In this document: positions 43,391 to 55,325 of the stretch, piece by piece
Numbering within the stretch: the first letter of the stretch is position 1
Layout of the letters: each line of letters opens with the position of its first letter
Assembly: GCA_963966185.1 (NCBI GenBank)
Contig: CAWZYM010000391.1
Location: forward strand, 327,183 to 391,182
Source: Rhabditoides inermis
Taxonomy: Eukaryota > Nematoda > Chromadorea > Rhabditida > Rhabditidae
Reading direction: 5' to 3'
DNA length: 64,000 nt
Made by a program: the position numbers and the translations under genes
The notes under the pieces: model-generated
Seen by the model: only the letters and a program-made list of their open reading frames with translations
Told to the model about the DNA's origin: nothing
Database searches by the model: none

Positions 43391-45375
43391 ATGGCGGGTT
43401 CAGTGTCGGGGGGCGCGGGAGGAGCAGGGGGAGTGCCCCCGCCAGCAGCTGCCCCACCATACCAGGCACGCATATTCGCATGTTGTTATTCTAACAGATA
43501 GTTTTGCAGTGGTTTGCTGGCAAGCAACCGGTGAGCCAGCGTGAGATGTTCGGGTATCAGCCGGGTGGGGCGGGAGGAGTAGGGGCGGGCACTGGAGGAG
43601 GACAAGGATTCGAGGGGATGGACGCGGGGCCGTCTGGCGATGCGACCGCCGCCGCCACTGTCGGCACTGACGATAAGAGAAAGGTGCGATCATGTTTTTG
43701 TTGGATTTCGGTTCTTCTAAATATCGTATTTTTTTGTGAATATGCGATATAAGTGATTTCATGAAACACATGGTTGGTCGATCTGTGCAAATGTGGATTT
43801 GATAAAATGAGTTTTATGTGTAGTATGAATACACATATTTCCAGGAGATCTACGGCTTCAACGCGCCGTTCCAGTTGTTCTCCTCTGGATGGTCGCACGC
43901 GGCAGACCCACAAAGGAAGTTCAGACTCGCCGTCAGCAGCTTCCTAGAGGAGTACTCGAACAAGGTAAGAGGAAGGGAAGGCCCAGATGTACAAATCCTA
44001 GTGTTGTTTGGCGTATGCATTTGTTTGTTTGAGGTGTGCATCGTTCAATTGGACGAGGAGGCGGGGGAGCTGGTGCAGCGATCCCAGTTCGACCATCCCT
44101 ATCCCGCTACCAAGATCATGTGAGTGCGAGGAAGAGAGGCTGTTGGTGATGAGTGATGTGTTGCAGGTGGATCCCCGACGACAAGGGCAACTACCCCGAC
44201 CTGCTAGCCACCAGCGGAGACTATCTCAGGATATGGAGAGTGAGTAGATGGGGGATAGAGAGGAGAGGATTGAGAGAGAGAGGGGAGAGCCTTGGGTGGT
44301 TCAGGTGGGTGCGGACAACGCTGCGCAGATCGAGGTGCTGCTGCACACGAATCGCACTGCCGAATACTGCGCCCCGCTCACGTCGTTTGATTGGAACGAG
44401 GTAGGCTAACAGTCTGTTACTCTTTTGTATTGATTCATGTATTCCCTTTCTAGGTTGATATGAACCTGATTGGCACGTCGAGCATCGACACCACCTGCAC
44501 TATTTGGCAGCTAGAGGTTGGTGGAATGTGGTTTGATTGAAGCGAAGTGTGTGTGTGTGTTGCAGACTGGACAGGCGGTGGGTCAGACGCGTGCGACGGG
44601 GAGTGGCGGAGGCGCGGCTGCGACGGCCGGCCGCGTCGGAGGCAGCGTGCGCACACAGATGATAGCACACGACAAGGAGGTGGGATTGACTGTGTCTGGC
44701 ATGCTCGTCTACTCTCTCTCTCTCTGTTCAGGTGTTCGACATTGCGTTCAGCCGCTCGAACCGTGATGTGTTTGCGAGTGTGGGGGCGGATGGATCGGTG
44801 CGCATGTTCGATCTGCGGCAGCTCGAACATTCCACCATCATATACGAGGACCAGCTCAGGACGCCGCTGCTGAGGTGAGGAGTGAGATGCGAGGCGACCT
44901 CACGACTCACCCATCTCTTGCAGGCTGGCGTGGAACAGGCAGGACAACCACTATCTGGCGACGTTCGCGCAGAACAGCAACGAGGTGAAGATGCTGGACA
45001 CGCGAGTTCCCTGCGTCGCAGTCGCCACACTCGCCAACCACAGGGCAGTCGTCAACGGAGTCAGCTGGGCGCCCCACTCCAGCTGCCACATATGCACTGC
45101 TGGTCAGCACACGCCTTTCTTTCTCTTTCTCACGCGTATGACTTTCCATTTAAGGCGACGACGCACAGGCTCTTATCTGGGATATCAACAACATGCCGAA
45201 GACGAAGATGGAGGATCCGATCCTTGCATACCAGGCAGGGGGAGAGGTGAGTAAGGGTGACGGGGTGGGAGGATGATTGTTGTATGTTCAGGTGAACCAA
45301 GTGCACTGGTCGTCTTCGTTCTCTGATTGGATTTCTATCTGCTACGGCAATCGACTCGAGATTTTGCGCGTCTGA
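43391..45375 (+). CDS. DCAF7: DCAF7/WDR68 (SWAN) WD-repeat protein, conserved paralogue with Gly/Ala-rich N terminus, at least 432 aa
   Basis: Exons: 43391-43465, 43510-43683, 43845-43964, 44034-44119, 44167-44239, 44305-44400, 44454-44516, 44566-44679, 44732-44874, 44924-45102, 45155-45246, 45292-45375; total 1299 nt, in frame. The core is very close to animal DCAF7: [88 protein letters not shown]. It carries about 80 extra low-complexity N-terminal residues rich in Gly, Ala and Pro. The frame is also open through an upstream exon (43261-43313, IGGSANAAVGSTHHLPQ), so the true start may be further 5'. Intron 1 begins GC (CCAG/GCACGC). AATAAA lies at about 45821. Confidence 0.94.
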
Positions 45376-48049
45376 GACGAACAGAGAACGGAAGGAGATA
45401 CGTTTTACCCCTTTACATGTTTGTGGTACCGTTTTTGGAGCGTTTTACCCGCCTTTGTTCTGTGTAGAAGGTGCAGAGAGATGGTATCGTTGTTGTTGTG
45501 TGTACTGCGGTAATACTCCACTCACCCCTAACAAAACGCTGTTGCCAGTGTTCCTGAACCATGCATTGTTTGATAGTAGGTAGGGGTTGTTTGAGACTTG
45601 ACATGCCCCCATCGCCCCTCCCCCTTCCATTTCACACCCAGCCTTCGCATTCGTTTCATCTCTCGTATCTGTAAAATAGTAGATCAGCTAATGTGCTAAC
45701 TATACTTTTAATGTTACATAGAGTTTCCCAAGTGCTCCTCCTTCACACAACACTCAGATTGCTCATAATTATATATTATTATTTTGTATTATGTTATGAA
45801 TATCATGCGTGTTGCGTGTACAATAAAAACGGAGAAGTTGCAATGATTGTAGTCATTCGTTTGGTTTCTAATTAGTTTTTCGTGATTTGTATGGTTTCAC
45901 TTTTATCAGCACTATCTCATTTAGCGTTGATAAGTTATCGCTGGAATCGTGTAGATCGATTGTGAGACATTGGCGGTCTAGTCGACTCGCTCGCTCTTCC
46001 TTGTGACTGTCGCCTCTGTCATACATGTGTATCCGTTGGGTAGTGAATTCGGGAGTGTCAGGATCGATTCCGAGTGGCACTTAGTGAGTCCCCGCTGCTG
46101 CCACGCAGCCACCGCTTTTTGAACCGTGTTTTTGGTTTCCCGCGTGTTTTTGGTAGATCGAATGCGCAGTGAGAGCAGTGAAAGAGAGGCGGTTCTCTCC
46201 CTCGCTCTCTATGTGTTTTGCCGAGTGAGAGTGTATCCTCTGCACACTCTTGTGTATGCCGACGACTGCGAGAGAGAGAGAGAGAGGGGGGGGGAGGGAG
46301 TGTGTATAGAGCGGCGTATTTATCCGTGCCCCTTTTTCTTCGGTATATGTGGTATTGTTGGCTGGCTGGCTGGGTTCAGTGTTGTTCTATCGATTGTGGG
46401 GTGTTTGTTGTCGTATTGGTATGCTATACACATGTAGACGTTCCTTCTTTCCACCCTTTCCAGTCACATTGTAATGTGTTTCTCCGGGAACGGAACATTC
46501 TGACATTCGTGCTCGCAATTCCGCGATGTGAATTCATTCAGAGAGGGGGTGAAAGAAGATTGCTAGCTCTTTTTGCGGGTTGCATAGAGGGAATAGCATA
46601 GCGGCGAGGTTATATGATTCCTGGCGAAAAACTCTGGCAAGAAGGTCGCCTCTTTGACCTGACCGCTCTTTTTGCTCACTCTTTTTGCACTCCGCATTGC
46701 GGTTAGCGTTTTTATGCGCAGCGTTTTTGCAGTAGTTTTTGCGAAGGCGGGTTTGCAAGAGTGCGATGGATAGTAAGAGAATAACGATGGGCCAAGGCGG
46801 ATGTGGTTTGCTCAATCTCTTTGATGATGACTTGCTCGTGTAGTCGTTGCAAAGCGATTTTCATTTGATGGTTGTTCTTCTCTATCATTACGACGTTACG
46901 CTGATTATCAAGTCTACTTCCTACGCGACTTTTCTTAATTATTGTTATTAATCTCTTAGCGCGTTCGTGAAATAATATTTGCCACTCGTACCACCCGTTT
47001 GTACACATTTGGCCGCGTCCACTACTGTTTTCTATTTGCACAGCGGTTTTTTCAGCGTAAATGATAGTTTTTAAACTACGTCTCTTGCGCTTTTCCCGGT
47101 ATCCAGATAGTATGTAGCTCATTCCATAATCTGTCTGTCGAGTCAAGACTAAATGGGCGATGCACTAGCACTAGCGTCTTTTAAGACGACTAGACATATC
47201 TGACTAAGAACTGATGCTTTGATTCTTGCTCCAAAAAATTCTTCCGCACTCTAGCTCTATAATCTTACTGGATTTCAATACGTACCTCCTTTTTTATACG
47301 TGCCTACTGGTTAACTAGGCATACTTGCTATTCGTCAGTGTTCCTTGTTCCTATCTATCGCGAAATAGTCTGTTAGTGGAAGTATGTTTTCCTCAATTAT
47401 ATATTGTGTTTTTTGTACGCAGTTGAATGCAGTGACGATGACGAGAGATATTTTCGAACGATTGTGATTCAGCAGAAAAGTTACAACACTTATTACACTT
47501 GATCCCTTAAAACACAGTTCTGACAATTCTGCAGACATCCTACATTCATACATTCATTCATTCATTCATTCATTGGTGGCAAACGTTTGGAACTGTAACA
47601 ATATGAACATACTGCATTGACACAGTACAGTCCGCACGAGGTTTCCTTGTCTTCCGCATCTCTGGGTTTCGATTTTTTGCGCGCTTTCCCTGGTTGACCT
47701 ATATCTGCACTATGCGATCGGCCAGTGACGCAGGCTGGCTGCACTTGAATGTGCAACATGCTCGCTCTATAGACCTCTCCCTACAATCTCTGCCATATGC
47801 CTATATTAGCCGCAGAGCTTTTGCACGCGTTGTTCTACCGTCACTGACTCACGCTTTTTTTCTATTCGCGTTTGTTGACTGTATGGGCGTCATGAAAGTC
47901 GAGGCGAAAGCTGCAAAGACAGGGAGGAAGTGTGAGAGGGAGTGGGAAAGTGCGACTCACGTCTCTCTCTCTCTCTCTCTCCCTCTCTCTTACGCTCTAC
48001 CTACTGTAATATTCGCTCTTGTTATTGTGTGTAAGATATATTGTTCAGA
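45376..48049. other. Interval with no confident gene
   Basis: 3' flank of the second DCAF7 gene, then about 2.2 kb without consistent splicing. On the minus strand 46712-47146 stays open for about 145 codons with a basic, Gln/Asn-rich composition but no ATG at its start and no known domain. A (CATT)n run lies at 47550-47573 and a CT run at 47962-47990. Confidence 0.45.
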
Positions 48050-48765
48050 ATGCAGAGCTCCTCTCGCGATTCCTCCGATCGACCCTTCGAAGCATTCCGA
48101 CAAGTGAGTACGCAAAGATTATTCAATTATCATTTATGCGTTATGAGTGTAGTTTTAACTAGACAGTGTGGGCGAGCATTGTCACTCCCAGGAGATCATT
48201 AGAGTAGAACACGCGTCACAAATACTTCTCACCTCGTTATCAGCTTCGAAATTTGCAGACGCCGTATCCCTCCGCGTCTCAATTCTTGGACGAGCTGAGG
48301 ACACTGTGTGAGAATGCGATCGACCTGCATCCAGACACTCGCGATACAGTGCACACGACAGCAGAGAGGGTCAAGGTGCGGATGGGACTGTGAACTGCGC
48401 GCAACCATCATTACAGTGCCTTCTGTCGTCTCTGCAATGTGAGAAGTCGGATGCGGGATCGACGCACTCCCCCCTCGCCACACCCTCCACATCGGGCAGT
48501 GGTGCCAGCTGCGACACCTCACCCCTCCAACAACCGCAGCCGCCTCTCCGACTCCCCGCCGACATCGGATTTCATTTGCTCAACACCGTCTGTCCGCTGA
48601 CGGAAAGGGTGGACGGAGCGAGGAAGGTGGGTGGCATGCATCTTCTCACTCCCCCCATTCCACTTCTCCTTGTAGAACTCTGACTCGGAGGAGGAGGCGT
48701 CCGTGTTCGAGCCGATGCCGACGGTGATCCGGTATCCGGAAGAGAAACGGATGCGGATGCAGTGA
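48050..48765 (+). CDS. Small Ser/Pro-rich protein of unknown function, 4 exons, 156 aa
   Basis: Exons: 48050-48103, 48259-48375, 48417-48626, 48676-48765; total 471 nt, all junctions phase 0. ATTGTTCAGA directly before the ATG looks like a trans-splice acceptor. The first half is predicted helical (QFLDELRTLCENAIDLH and TAERVKCLLSSLQCEK). The middle is low complexity (Ser, Thr, Pro, Gln). Then LPADIGFHLLNTVCPLTERV, an acidic NSDSEEEASVFE and a basic end EEKRMRMQ. No signal peptide or membrane segment. AATAAA lies near 48895. The layout, helices plus acidic/basic ends, suggests a nuclear or adaptor protein, but I do not recognise it. Confidence 0.75.
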
Positions 48766-49519
48766 ACTCTCGCTTTTCCCGCACAGCTTTCCATGTTCAA
48801 TGCCAGCCTTGATCTCCGCTCATCCACCCACTAACCGCTCTCCCCCCACTTGCCTTTCCCAACAACAATCAATCACTTCCACACTATATGTTTTAATAAA
48901 TGAAATAGTTATGTATGTTGCGGTATGATGTTTCCTTTCATCGTCTATCGAGTGTCAGGAGATATTTTCTGATCGTTTTGCCACATAAACACAAAAAATT
49001 GGCCTTTGAAATTTGACGGTTTCCAGAATTTTCAGAATGCACTATCCAGAATCACAAAATGGATAAACATCGAATAATTCGCTTGGCGGATCTGTTTGCA
49101 GTCAGTTCGAACTTAAATCCAACATCGTTCATTTCCCCATAGCACAAGTATTGTAAAAGACAGTTTGTCTGGAATTGCTAAACCTCTAAGCTTCTACCAA
49201 TAATTATCATCTTCACAAACGCCTATACATTTCAAACAAAACTTCATTAGTCCACTGATTCAGAGAGTCTCCTGCGCTTTATCAGATGTGTGTGAGTGTC
49301 ATACCTCTCGCAAGTTACTTCTTGCGCCTACTCTCATCTGACCATGTGGTTGCTTGCCGTTTGTTTGCTTGCCGTTCGCGCCACGTTCACTTTATTGCAA
49401 CTTTTTACTCAGTGAAACAGATCAGATGACCGGTTGACGGGACACGTACGTCGTCTTAATAATGACGCGTAGTAAGTAATTACTAGAAATATCGTTTTTG
49501 TAACTGAAAATAGGCACAA
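48766..49519. other. Intergenic, no gene seen
   Basis: Downstream of the small unknown gene. Contains its probable poly(A) signal and AT-rich DNA without exon signals. Confidence 0.5.
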
Positions 49520-49830
49520 GAAAGTAAACTATGTTTTATCGAACACAGTATAAATATTCTGAAACATTGAATCATTCGAATATGATGAATATAAACTTAC
49601 AACCAACACAAACATGCTCAGTTTTCTATGAAACATTAGTATATATTTTCAATAACATTAGTATATAAGTAGATATGCTGAAATGATATTTATCATGATA
49701 CAAGTCAGTCTGTGAACCCTCACCGGATGATAAAGTAAAGTAAATAGTTAATAGCCTAATAAGAAATGAAATTCCTGAAATATTTTAGCTGAAGATCCAG
49801 GGCAAAAGTATTTAACGTAAACACTATCTC
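49520..49830 (-). pseudogene. Diverged 3' fragment of the multi-pass membrane-protein gene
   Basis: On the minus strand this repeats, in order, pieces of the gene at 52031-53119: the last-exon region (ACACAGTATAAATA), the AACATGCTCAGTTT segment, the TATATACTAATGTTTCATAG segment and the CTTTATCATCCGGTGAGGG segment. It carries small indels and substitutions that break the reading frame. It is the oldest of three copies here and has no upstream exons. Confidence 0.75.
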
Positions 49831-50907
49831 ACCATTTCTGTAGAATATTCGATGGGAAACACTTCACTCTCACGAATTGAACGACTTTGAACAAGAGATG
49901 AAACACAATTTCCATTATAACAAAAGGTTTAGCAGCGCCAGGGATAGAACTAGCGTCTCCGAATTAGGAAACACACGCTCTCTGATAGTATCTCGCTTTG
50001 TTTTGAGTAAGCGCGAAATGAAAGACGATTCTCAAAACAATGCACACGCATGCATAACCATTCAAAACTTAGAAATGGAATAACTAAAAAACGTATGGTC
50101 GCTCAGAAAAGTGAAACCAATTTTGGAAATAAGGTTTCATTACGATGAGCGAGTGTGAATATAAACACTACCCATGTAAAAGCACTGCGATTTTTAAAGG
50201 TATTGTAACCTCTGAACGCAAAACTTCCAACATGAGAAATTTGTATGATATACTTTTCATAGTTATTACTTATGATATTGATGCATGTTTCGTTCAATAA
50301 TAACCAATTTTATATGCAAATTATAAATTAAATCTACCGAAAGCGCCTATCGACGTGTCTTACGTCGTGTATTCTCTTCTCGGAGTATGAAGTTGCGGCG
50401 TTTAGCGGCGCTTTCGATGCCAGCTGTTTGCTCGAATGCCTTGAGTTTTTTATTGTCATTTCATTTGTTATTTATTATCTGAAACATAAAAAGACAGGAA
50501 ACATTTTGTTACTGGGTTATTCTTCAGTTGTGAACTTTTGACGGCCGAGAGCCATTGTGAACCTTGCTTGGTTCGCATTTATCACTCAGAAGATAAAATG
50601 AGTTTTTAAAATGAATATTTTATGAATTGAAAAACTATATTGAGGCAAAACTATCAAAAATATCGTCGATGAATGTGTCCTGATTTGTGGCATACCCAGA
50701 ATCAGAGGGTACACTTGAATTGAATGTAAACATGGCTACCTAAAGATGGAACAGATTAGTCAGCGAGTGTCGTCCCGAGTCCCGAATGCGGGATGTTCTA
50801 ACAACAACGACTAATGTAGAGATGTACACCGGTTTCTATCCATTACCAAAGTGAGAGAGAAGTAGTTTCGGATTTTATTTTATATTTATTTTATGTTTCA
50901 TATGGGC

Positions 50908-51988
50908 GGGGTGAGACGGTGCACAGCGATCTGACATTCACACATCTTCTTGCGATACCGTGATAATGTTAACCGAGAGAGTGGCTCGGGGAGTCTGGAC
51001 GAATGTGCCAAAAGCGAATCGACTGCATATGGTCCGTGTAGTGATGACCCTCTCTTCTCTGCCGCACTGCGCCCTCCTATGTTCCCTTGCTCTCTATCTT
51101 GACCTCGACGCTCACTACTCATCACCAGCTGCTGTCACTGTGCCCCATCTCTTTATCGAGAGGTGTTATGTTGTGTTTGCAATTGCAACCCATCCCGACA
51201 ACCTTATAAACGATACACTTCTTTATAATGTCTGTCTTGCTTCTACGTTTTATGAACATTTATATTGACCGGGGTGAGACGGTGCACAGCGATCTGACAT
51301 TCACACATCTTCTTGCGATACCGTGATAATGTTAACCGAGAGAGTGGCTCGGGGAGTCTGGACGAATGTGCCAAAAGCGAATCGACTGCATATGGTCCGT
51401 GTAGTGATTACCCTCTCTTCTCTGCCGCACTGCGCCCTCCTATGTTCCCTTGCTCTCTATCTTGACCTCGACGCTCACTACTCATCACCAGCTGCTGTCA
51501 CTGTGCCCCATCTCTTTATCGAGAGGTGTTATGTTGTGTTTGCAATTGCAACCCATCCCGACAACCTTATAAACGATACACTTCTTTATAATGTCTTGCT
51601 TCTACGTTTTATGAACATTTATATTGACCGGGGTGAGACGGTGCACAGCGATCTGACATTCACACATCTTCTTGCGATACCGTGATAATGTTAACCGAGA
51701 GAGTGGCTCAGGGAGTCTGGACGAATGTGCCAAAAGCGAATCGACTGCATATGGTCCGTGTAGTGATGACCCTCTCTTCTCTGCCGCACTGCGCCCTCCT
51801 ATGTTTCCTTGCTCTCTATCTTGACCTCGACGCTCACTACTCATCACCAGCTGCTGTCACTGTGCCCCATCTCTTTATCGAGAGGTGTTATGTTGTGTTT
51901 GCAATTGCAACCCATCCCGACAACCTTATAAACGATACACTTCTTTATAATGTCTTGCTTCTACGTTTTATGAACATTTATGTTGACC
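50908..51988. repeat. Tandem triplication, unit about 359 bp
   Basis: Three head-to-tail units begin at 50908, 51271 and 51630 with GGGGTGAGACGGTGCACAGC. Units 2 and 3 are 359 bp; unit 1 is 363 bp, with four extra bases near 51231. Only a few substitutions separate them, so the duplication is recent. Each unit is open for about 100 codons on the plus strand (starting MIMLTERVARGVWTNVPKAN) and about 75 on the minus strand. The array ends about 40 bp upstream of the membrane-protein gene, and the frame does not splice into that gene without a stop. Coding status is unknown. Confidence 0.95.
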
Positions 51989-52030
51989 GTTATTTAATGT
52001 ATTCAACATTATCATGTTAAATATTTACAG

Positions 52031-53119
52031 ATGATAAGCGTATATTATCCACAGTTACTGCCAAATGTAACCACATTACTCAAAGGTTTGCTCATTTATA
52101 AAAAAAAAATATCTGCGAAGCATCATCAGTTTTTTTTTCAGTGGACGCCATCCAGGATATGTCGTCATTTTTCAGGCAGATGCATTCGTATGTTCTTGTT
52201 TGTAATATCATCTATCTATACGCTTGGAGGAAAATCGAACTTCGCAACTCTATCACAAGAATTGCCAACGTATGTCCGCCCTCGTCTCTAATATCCTATC
52301 TTTTTCAGAGAATATACATTGTATGGTTTTTGATAACTATTATGAGCTGCCTCAAAATTGTTGCGTTGCTAACCGGATTAGAATGGTAAACAATTGAAAA
52401 AAACACAATTTATATTTTCAATTTTAGGCTTCAATCCTACATAATTAAAATTTTATGCATTGCCGAAAGTTTCATTTATATTTATCTTGTTGTTGCCGCT
52501 AGTTTTTACTACATTCGACATAGGCGAGTCATCTGTTCGACTCTTATAAAGATGACGTTCTTATACTTGCAGGGTTAAAGTTGACAGCTACAAAAATGAA
52601 TGTTTCTGGACGTTACTCTTAGTAACTATTGTCAACGTTATCAAAAACGCTCTTGGAACGCACTTTAAGTATGATTATGTTGAAATTGCAACATTTTCTC
52701 ATATCTTATATGCAGTCTCTTTATCCACGGCAACTATGTTTTTCATTCAAGTGAGTTCATTGAACATTGAAGACTGAAACGTTATGTTATTAAAAATACA
52801 GGTTCCTTATCCTAAAGTGTTAACAAACGAAACTTTTCTTCTGGATCTTCAACAAGAATATTTTACGAACTTCATTTCTTTTCAGGCTATTAACTTTACT
52901 TTATCATCCGGTGAGGGTTCACAGACTGACTTGTATCAAGATAAAACCATTTCAGCATGTCTACTTCGTGTTCAAATGAGTGACGAGTACTCAGCCGAAA
53001 CAACAAAATATATACTAATGTTTCATAGCAAACTGAGCATGTTTGCGTTTGTTGTAAGTTTATAAAACATATTCTAAAATGGTTCAATGTTTCAGAGTAT
53101 TTATACTGTGTACTATTAA
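52031..53119 (+). CDS. Multi-pass membrane protein, unidentified family
   Basis: Exons: 52031-52085, 52142-52269, 52309-52385, 52428-52523, 52573-52750, 52802-53053, 53096-53119, with TTTTTCAG-type acceptors. A donor-like GTGTTA at about 52817 and TTTTCAG at 52885 allow an extra intron in the sixth. Hydrophobic segments include YVLVCNIIYLYAW, IYIVWFLITIMSCLKIVALL, ESFIYIYLVVAASFYYI, FWTLLLVTIVNVI and SHILYAVSLSTATMFFI. Intron 4 begins GC. AT-rich codon use differs from the GC-rich housekeeping genes nearby. It could be a divergent chemoreceptor-like or other nematode-expanded membrane family, but no signature was recognised. The N terminus may be incomplete. The 3' half is duplicated twice in this window. 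Confidence 0.6.
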
Positions 53120-53213
53120 ACATTCTAGAATAAATTTACAACGCAATTGATAAAAATCTTGTATTTTCATAGGCAGCAAATTGATTTGTACACACACACA
53201 ATTGATAAGAAGA

Positions 53214-53470
53214 TCCCTATCACATAAAACACAGAGTGAAGACAGTGACGCCTTTCATGTGGCTGTCTCTCTTCACTAGGTCCCAATCAGTGATTCGCAG
53301 ATTGCGCCCTCTCACTTTCCTTTCATACAGCGAACAGGCAGGAGAATCACAGAATCAGCGGATTAGTGCCCTCAGGCAGATCAATCGCACAGAGGGAGAT
53401 TGTCAGAAGATAGAGGATACCTGGCAGTGAAGCACGCACACACATTTGATAAGTAGATCCCTATCACAAT
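53214..53470 (+). repeat. Single copy of the 244-bp satellite unit, inverted relative to the main array
   Basis: Carries the same landmarks as the units at 61096-62765 in opposite orientation: GACGCCTTTCATGTGGCTGT, CCCAATCAGTGATTCGCAG and GATACCTGGCAGTGAAGC. It directly follows the membrane-protein gene, just as the array directly adjoins the inverted gene copy. Confidence 0.93.
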
Positions 53471-54327
53471 AGAAAGAGAGAGCCTAGAACAGGCCGTGCA
53501 TGTGGGAGTGAAAATGTTTGAAGTGCACAGCTCGACTACCGACTACTTGTACACTCACTCCCGCATGCACACCCTGTTCTAAGCGACGATCACCCCCCCT
53601 CTCTTTCTCTATCGCACCCGGCACCTTCGAGTCATACCCATTACTCACTCCCGCATGCACACCCTGTTGTAGGCGATGCTCGCCTATGAATAAGACAAAT
53701 TCGCAAACATACAAATAAGAGAGCAACAGTAGTAGCGAAGCCGTTCAAATCTTGCACCATCGTTTGAGGTCGGACCTGCAGACCTGCAGTTAGCCCTCGC
53801 TGATAAGTTCAAGAGGACCATACATCCGAAAACACGTCTAATGTCTATCACCCAATCCTTATTGTAAATTAAGTAGTAAACCAGCTGCGATATGTCACCG
53901 CACCAATCACCCCAGATGGAGGCTACATAGCACTCTCATCTAACGAGTGAAAGAAGCGGGGACAAACGCGACAAGCGTCACAACCAAAAACCTCAACAAT
54001 ACAAACCCACTTACCGGTCACCGGTGATCATGGAGATGAATACACTGGCGGTGCTGTGGTTGTCCTCGATGTTCACGTCGAGCACGTCTCCAATCCCTTG
54101 TAGATCTTCGGTGTGATAACATTAAACTTGTTGAGGCGATTCAGAGTGATTTTGAACACTGCAAAGGTACAGTTTCAGTCTTGGCAAAATTTTAGTACAC
54201 AAATTCTCAATGACTGTGCAAATATATTAAATTGAGAAATAGTTAGACAATAACGCTGCTAGTTTCAATGACCACCAAGCCAAGAGACGACTCCACTACT
54301 CACATCGAGTCCCTGGACGGGCTTTAC

Positions 54328-54391
<64 letters not shown>

Positions 54392-55046
54392 ACATCAACA
54401 ACAATAACAACAATCAACCAACCATTGGGTCGCGCTGTTGTCCTCCCTCTCCTTGATCTGCTCCCCATCCATCTTCATCCGCAACATGTCGAGTCTCTTC
54501 CATCTTGTTCTCCCGCTCTCCTCTCTGAAATACACGGCATTATACAACAGGGAGGGAGAGAGGAGAGGGGAGAGGGAAGAGGGAAGAGGGGAGAGGGGAA
54601 AGGGGAGAGGAGAGAGGGGAGAGGAGAGAGGAGAGAGGGGAGAGGGAGATTATCAACAAAAAACTGTTAGTTACACACTCACCCTTCTCCTTGTCTTCAG
54701 CGCAGACGGTGGCGGAATCGGTCGCCCCGTCCTAGTATCCATAAAAAGAGTTAGATACACAACAATGATTATTCACTAGATATCACATGGTTGAAAAACC
54801 ATGAGCCATAAGCCAAGCCAAAGCAATCATCCCATACACTTGCAAAGCAAACACTTTATTCAGAATCATATCTCGAATCAAGTAGCACATGGCAATGTAG
54901 TTTACGGTAAGATCACGGTAAAGTACAGTAATGCAACGCCTACTGCGAGTTCCAACAATACGGATTACGGTGGTCCCGTGGATGCGTACGTGTTGTTGGT
55001 GATGCTTGTCATCCCCTGCTTGCGGCTTCTAGGAAAGTTTCGATCT
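53471..55046. other. Repeat-rich interval without a confident gene
   Basis: CTCACTCCCGCATGCACACC occurs twice as a direct repeat (about 53560 and 53644), with an inverted relative at about 53490. (TA)n lies at 54331-54389 and a GGGAGA run at 54549-54650. A minus-strand stretch at 54006-54170 has coding-like segments (LNRLNKFNVITP, then in another frame VLDVNIEDNHSTASVF) but no consistent gene. Confidence 0.5.
54331..54389. repeat. (TA)n microsatellite
   Basis: Uninterrupted TA dinucleotides. Tyr-Ile frames across it are artefacts. Confidence 0.95.
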
Positions 55047-55190
55047 CTAGAAGATCCGGGCCGAGAGTTTCATCGTCTTCGAAAATTCCTCTCCAGTCTC
55101 AATGCCGTAGATGTAGAGAGTAGCAACATCGAACACCAGTCCAGTTATAGTGGGCTCGCAAATGAGTTTCCCGCTTTTCACGAGAGACAT
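55047..55190 (-). pseudogene. Possible degenerate transthyretin-like exon
   Basis: A 47-codon minus-strand frame reads SGKLICEPTITG, then TLYIYGIETGEEF, ending at TAG 55047. The order resembles exon 2 of the TTL genes (VKGRVKC ... VKIYDIDT). No other TTL exon could be joined with confidence, so it is a remnant or a badly broken gene. The resemblance is short and may be chance. Confidence 0.25.
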
Positions 55191-55254
55191 TAGGGTAGTT
55201 AGAGAAAAATCAGAGCCCTTTCAATGATGTTTTCAAACTGGCAAAACTTGCGTG

Positions 55255-55325
55255 ACCGGCGGGAATTGAACCCGCGAACATATTATTACCAAGCGAGAGC
55301 GTTACCACTATGCTATGCTAGCTAG
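55255..55325 (-). repeat. tRNA-like element with perfect T-arm
   Basis: On the minus strand TAGCATAGTGG fits a polymerase III A box, and GCGGGTTCAATTCCCGC forms a perfect 5-bp T-stem with a B box. The 5' end (AGCTAGC) cannot pair with the 3' end (CGGTCACG), so no acceptor stem forms. Probably a SINE head or tRNA pseudogene. Confidence 0.6.

Noticed and set aside
46712..47146. 145-codon minus-strand open frame, basic and Gln/Asn-rich
   Set aside because: No ATG at its 5' end, no clear acceptor, no known domain, and another frame overlaps it. Long for chance, but unsupported; transcript data would decide.
54006..54170. Resemblance of a minus-strand segment (RLNKFNVITP) to ribosomal protein uS8 or a transthyretin-like exon
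   Set aside because: The match is about ten residues, the frame changes immediately after, and no neighbouring exon supports either family.
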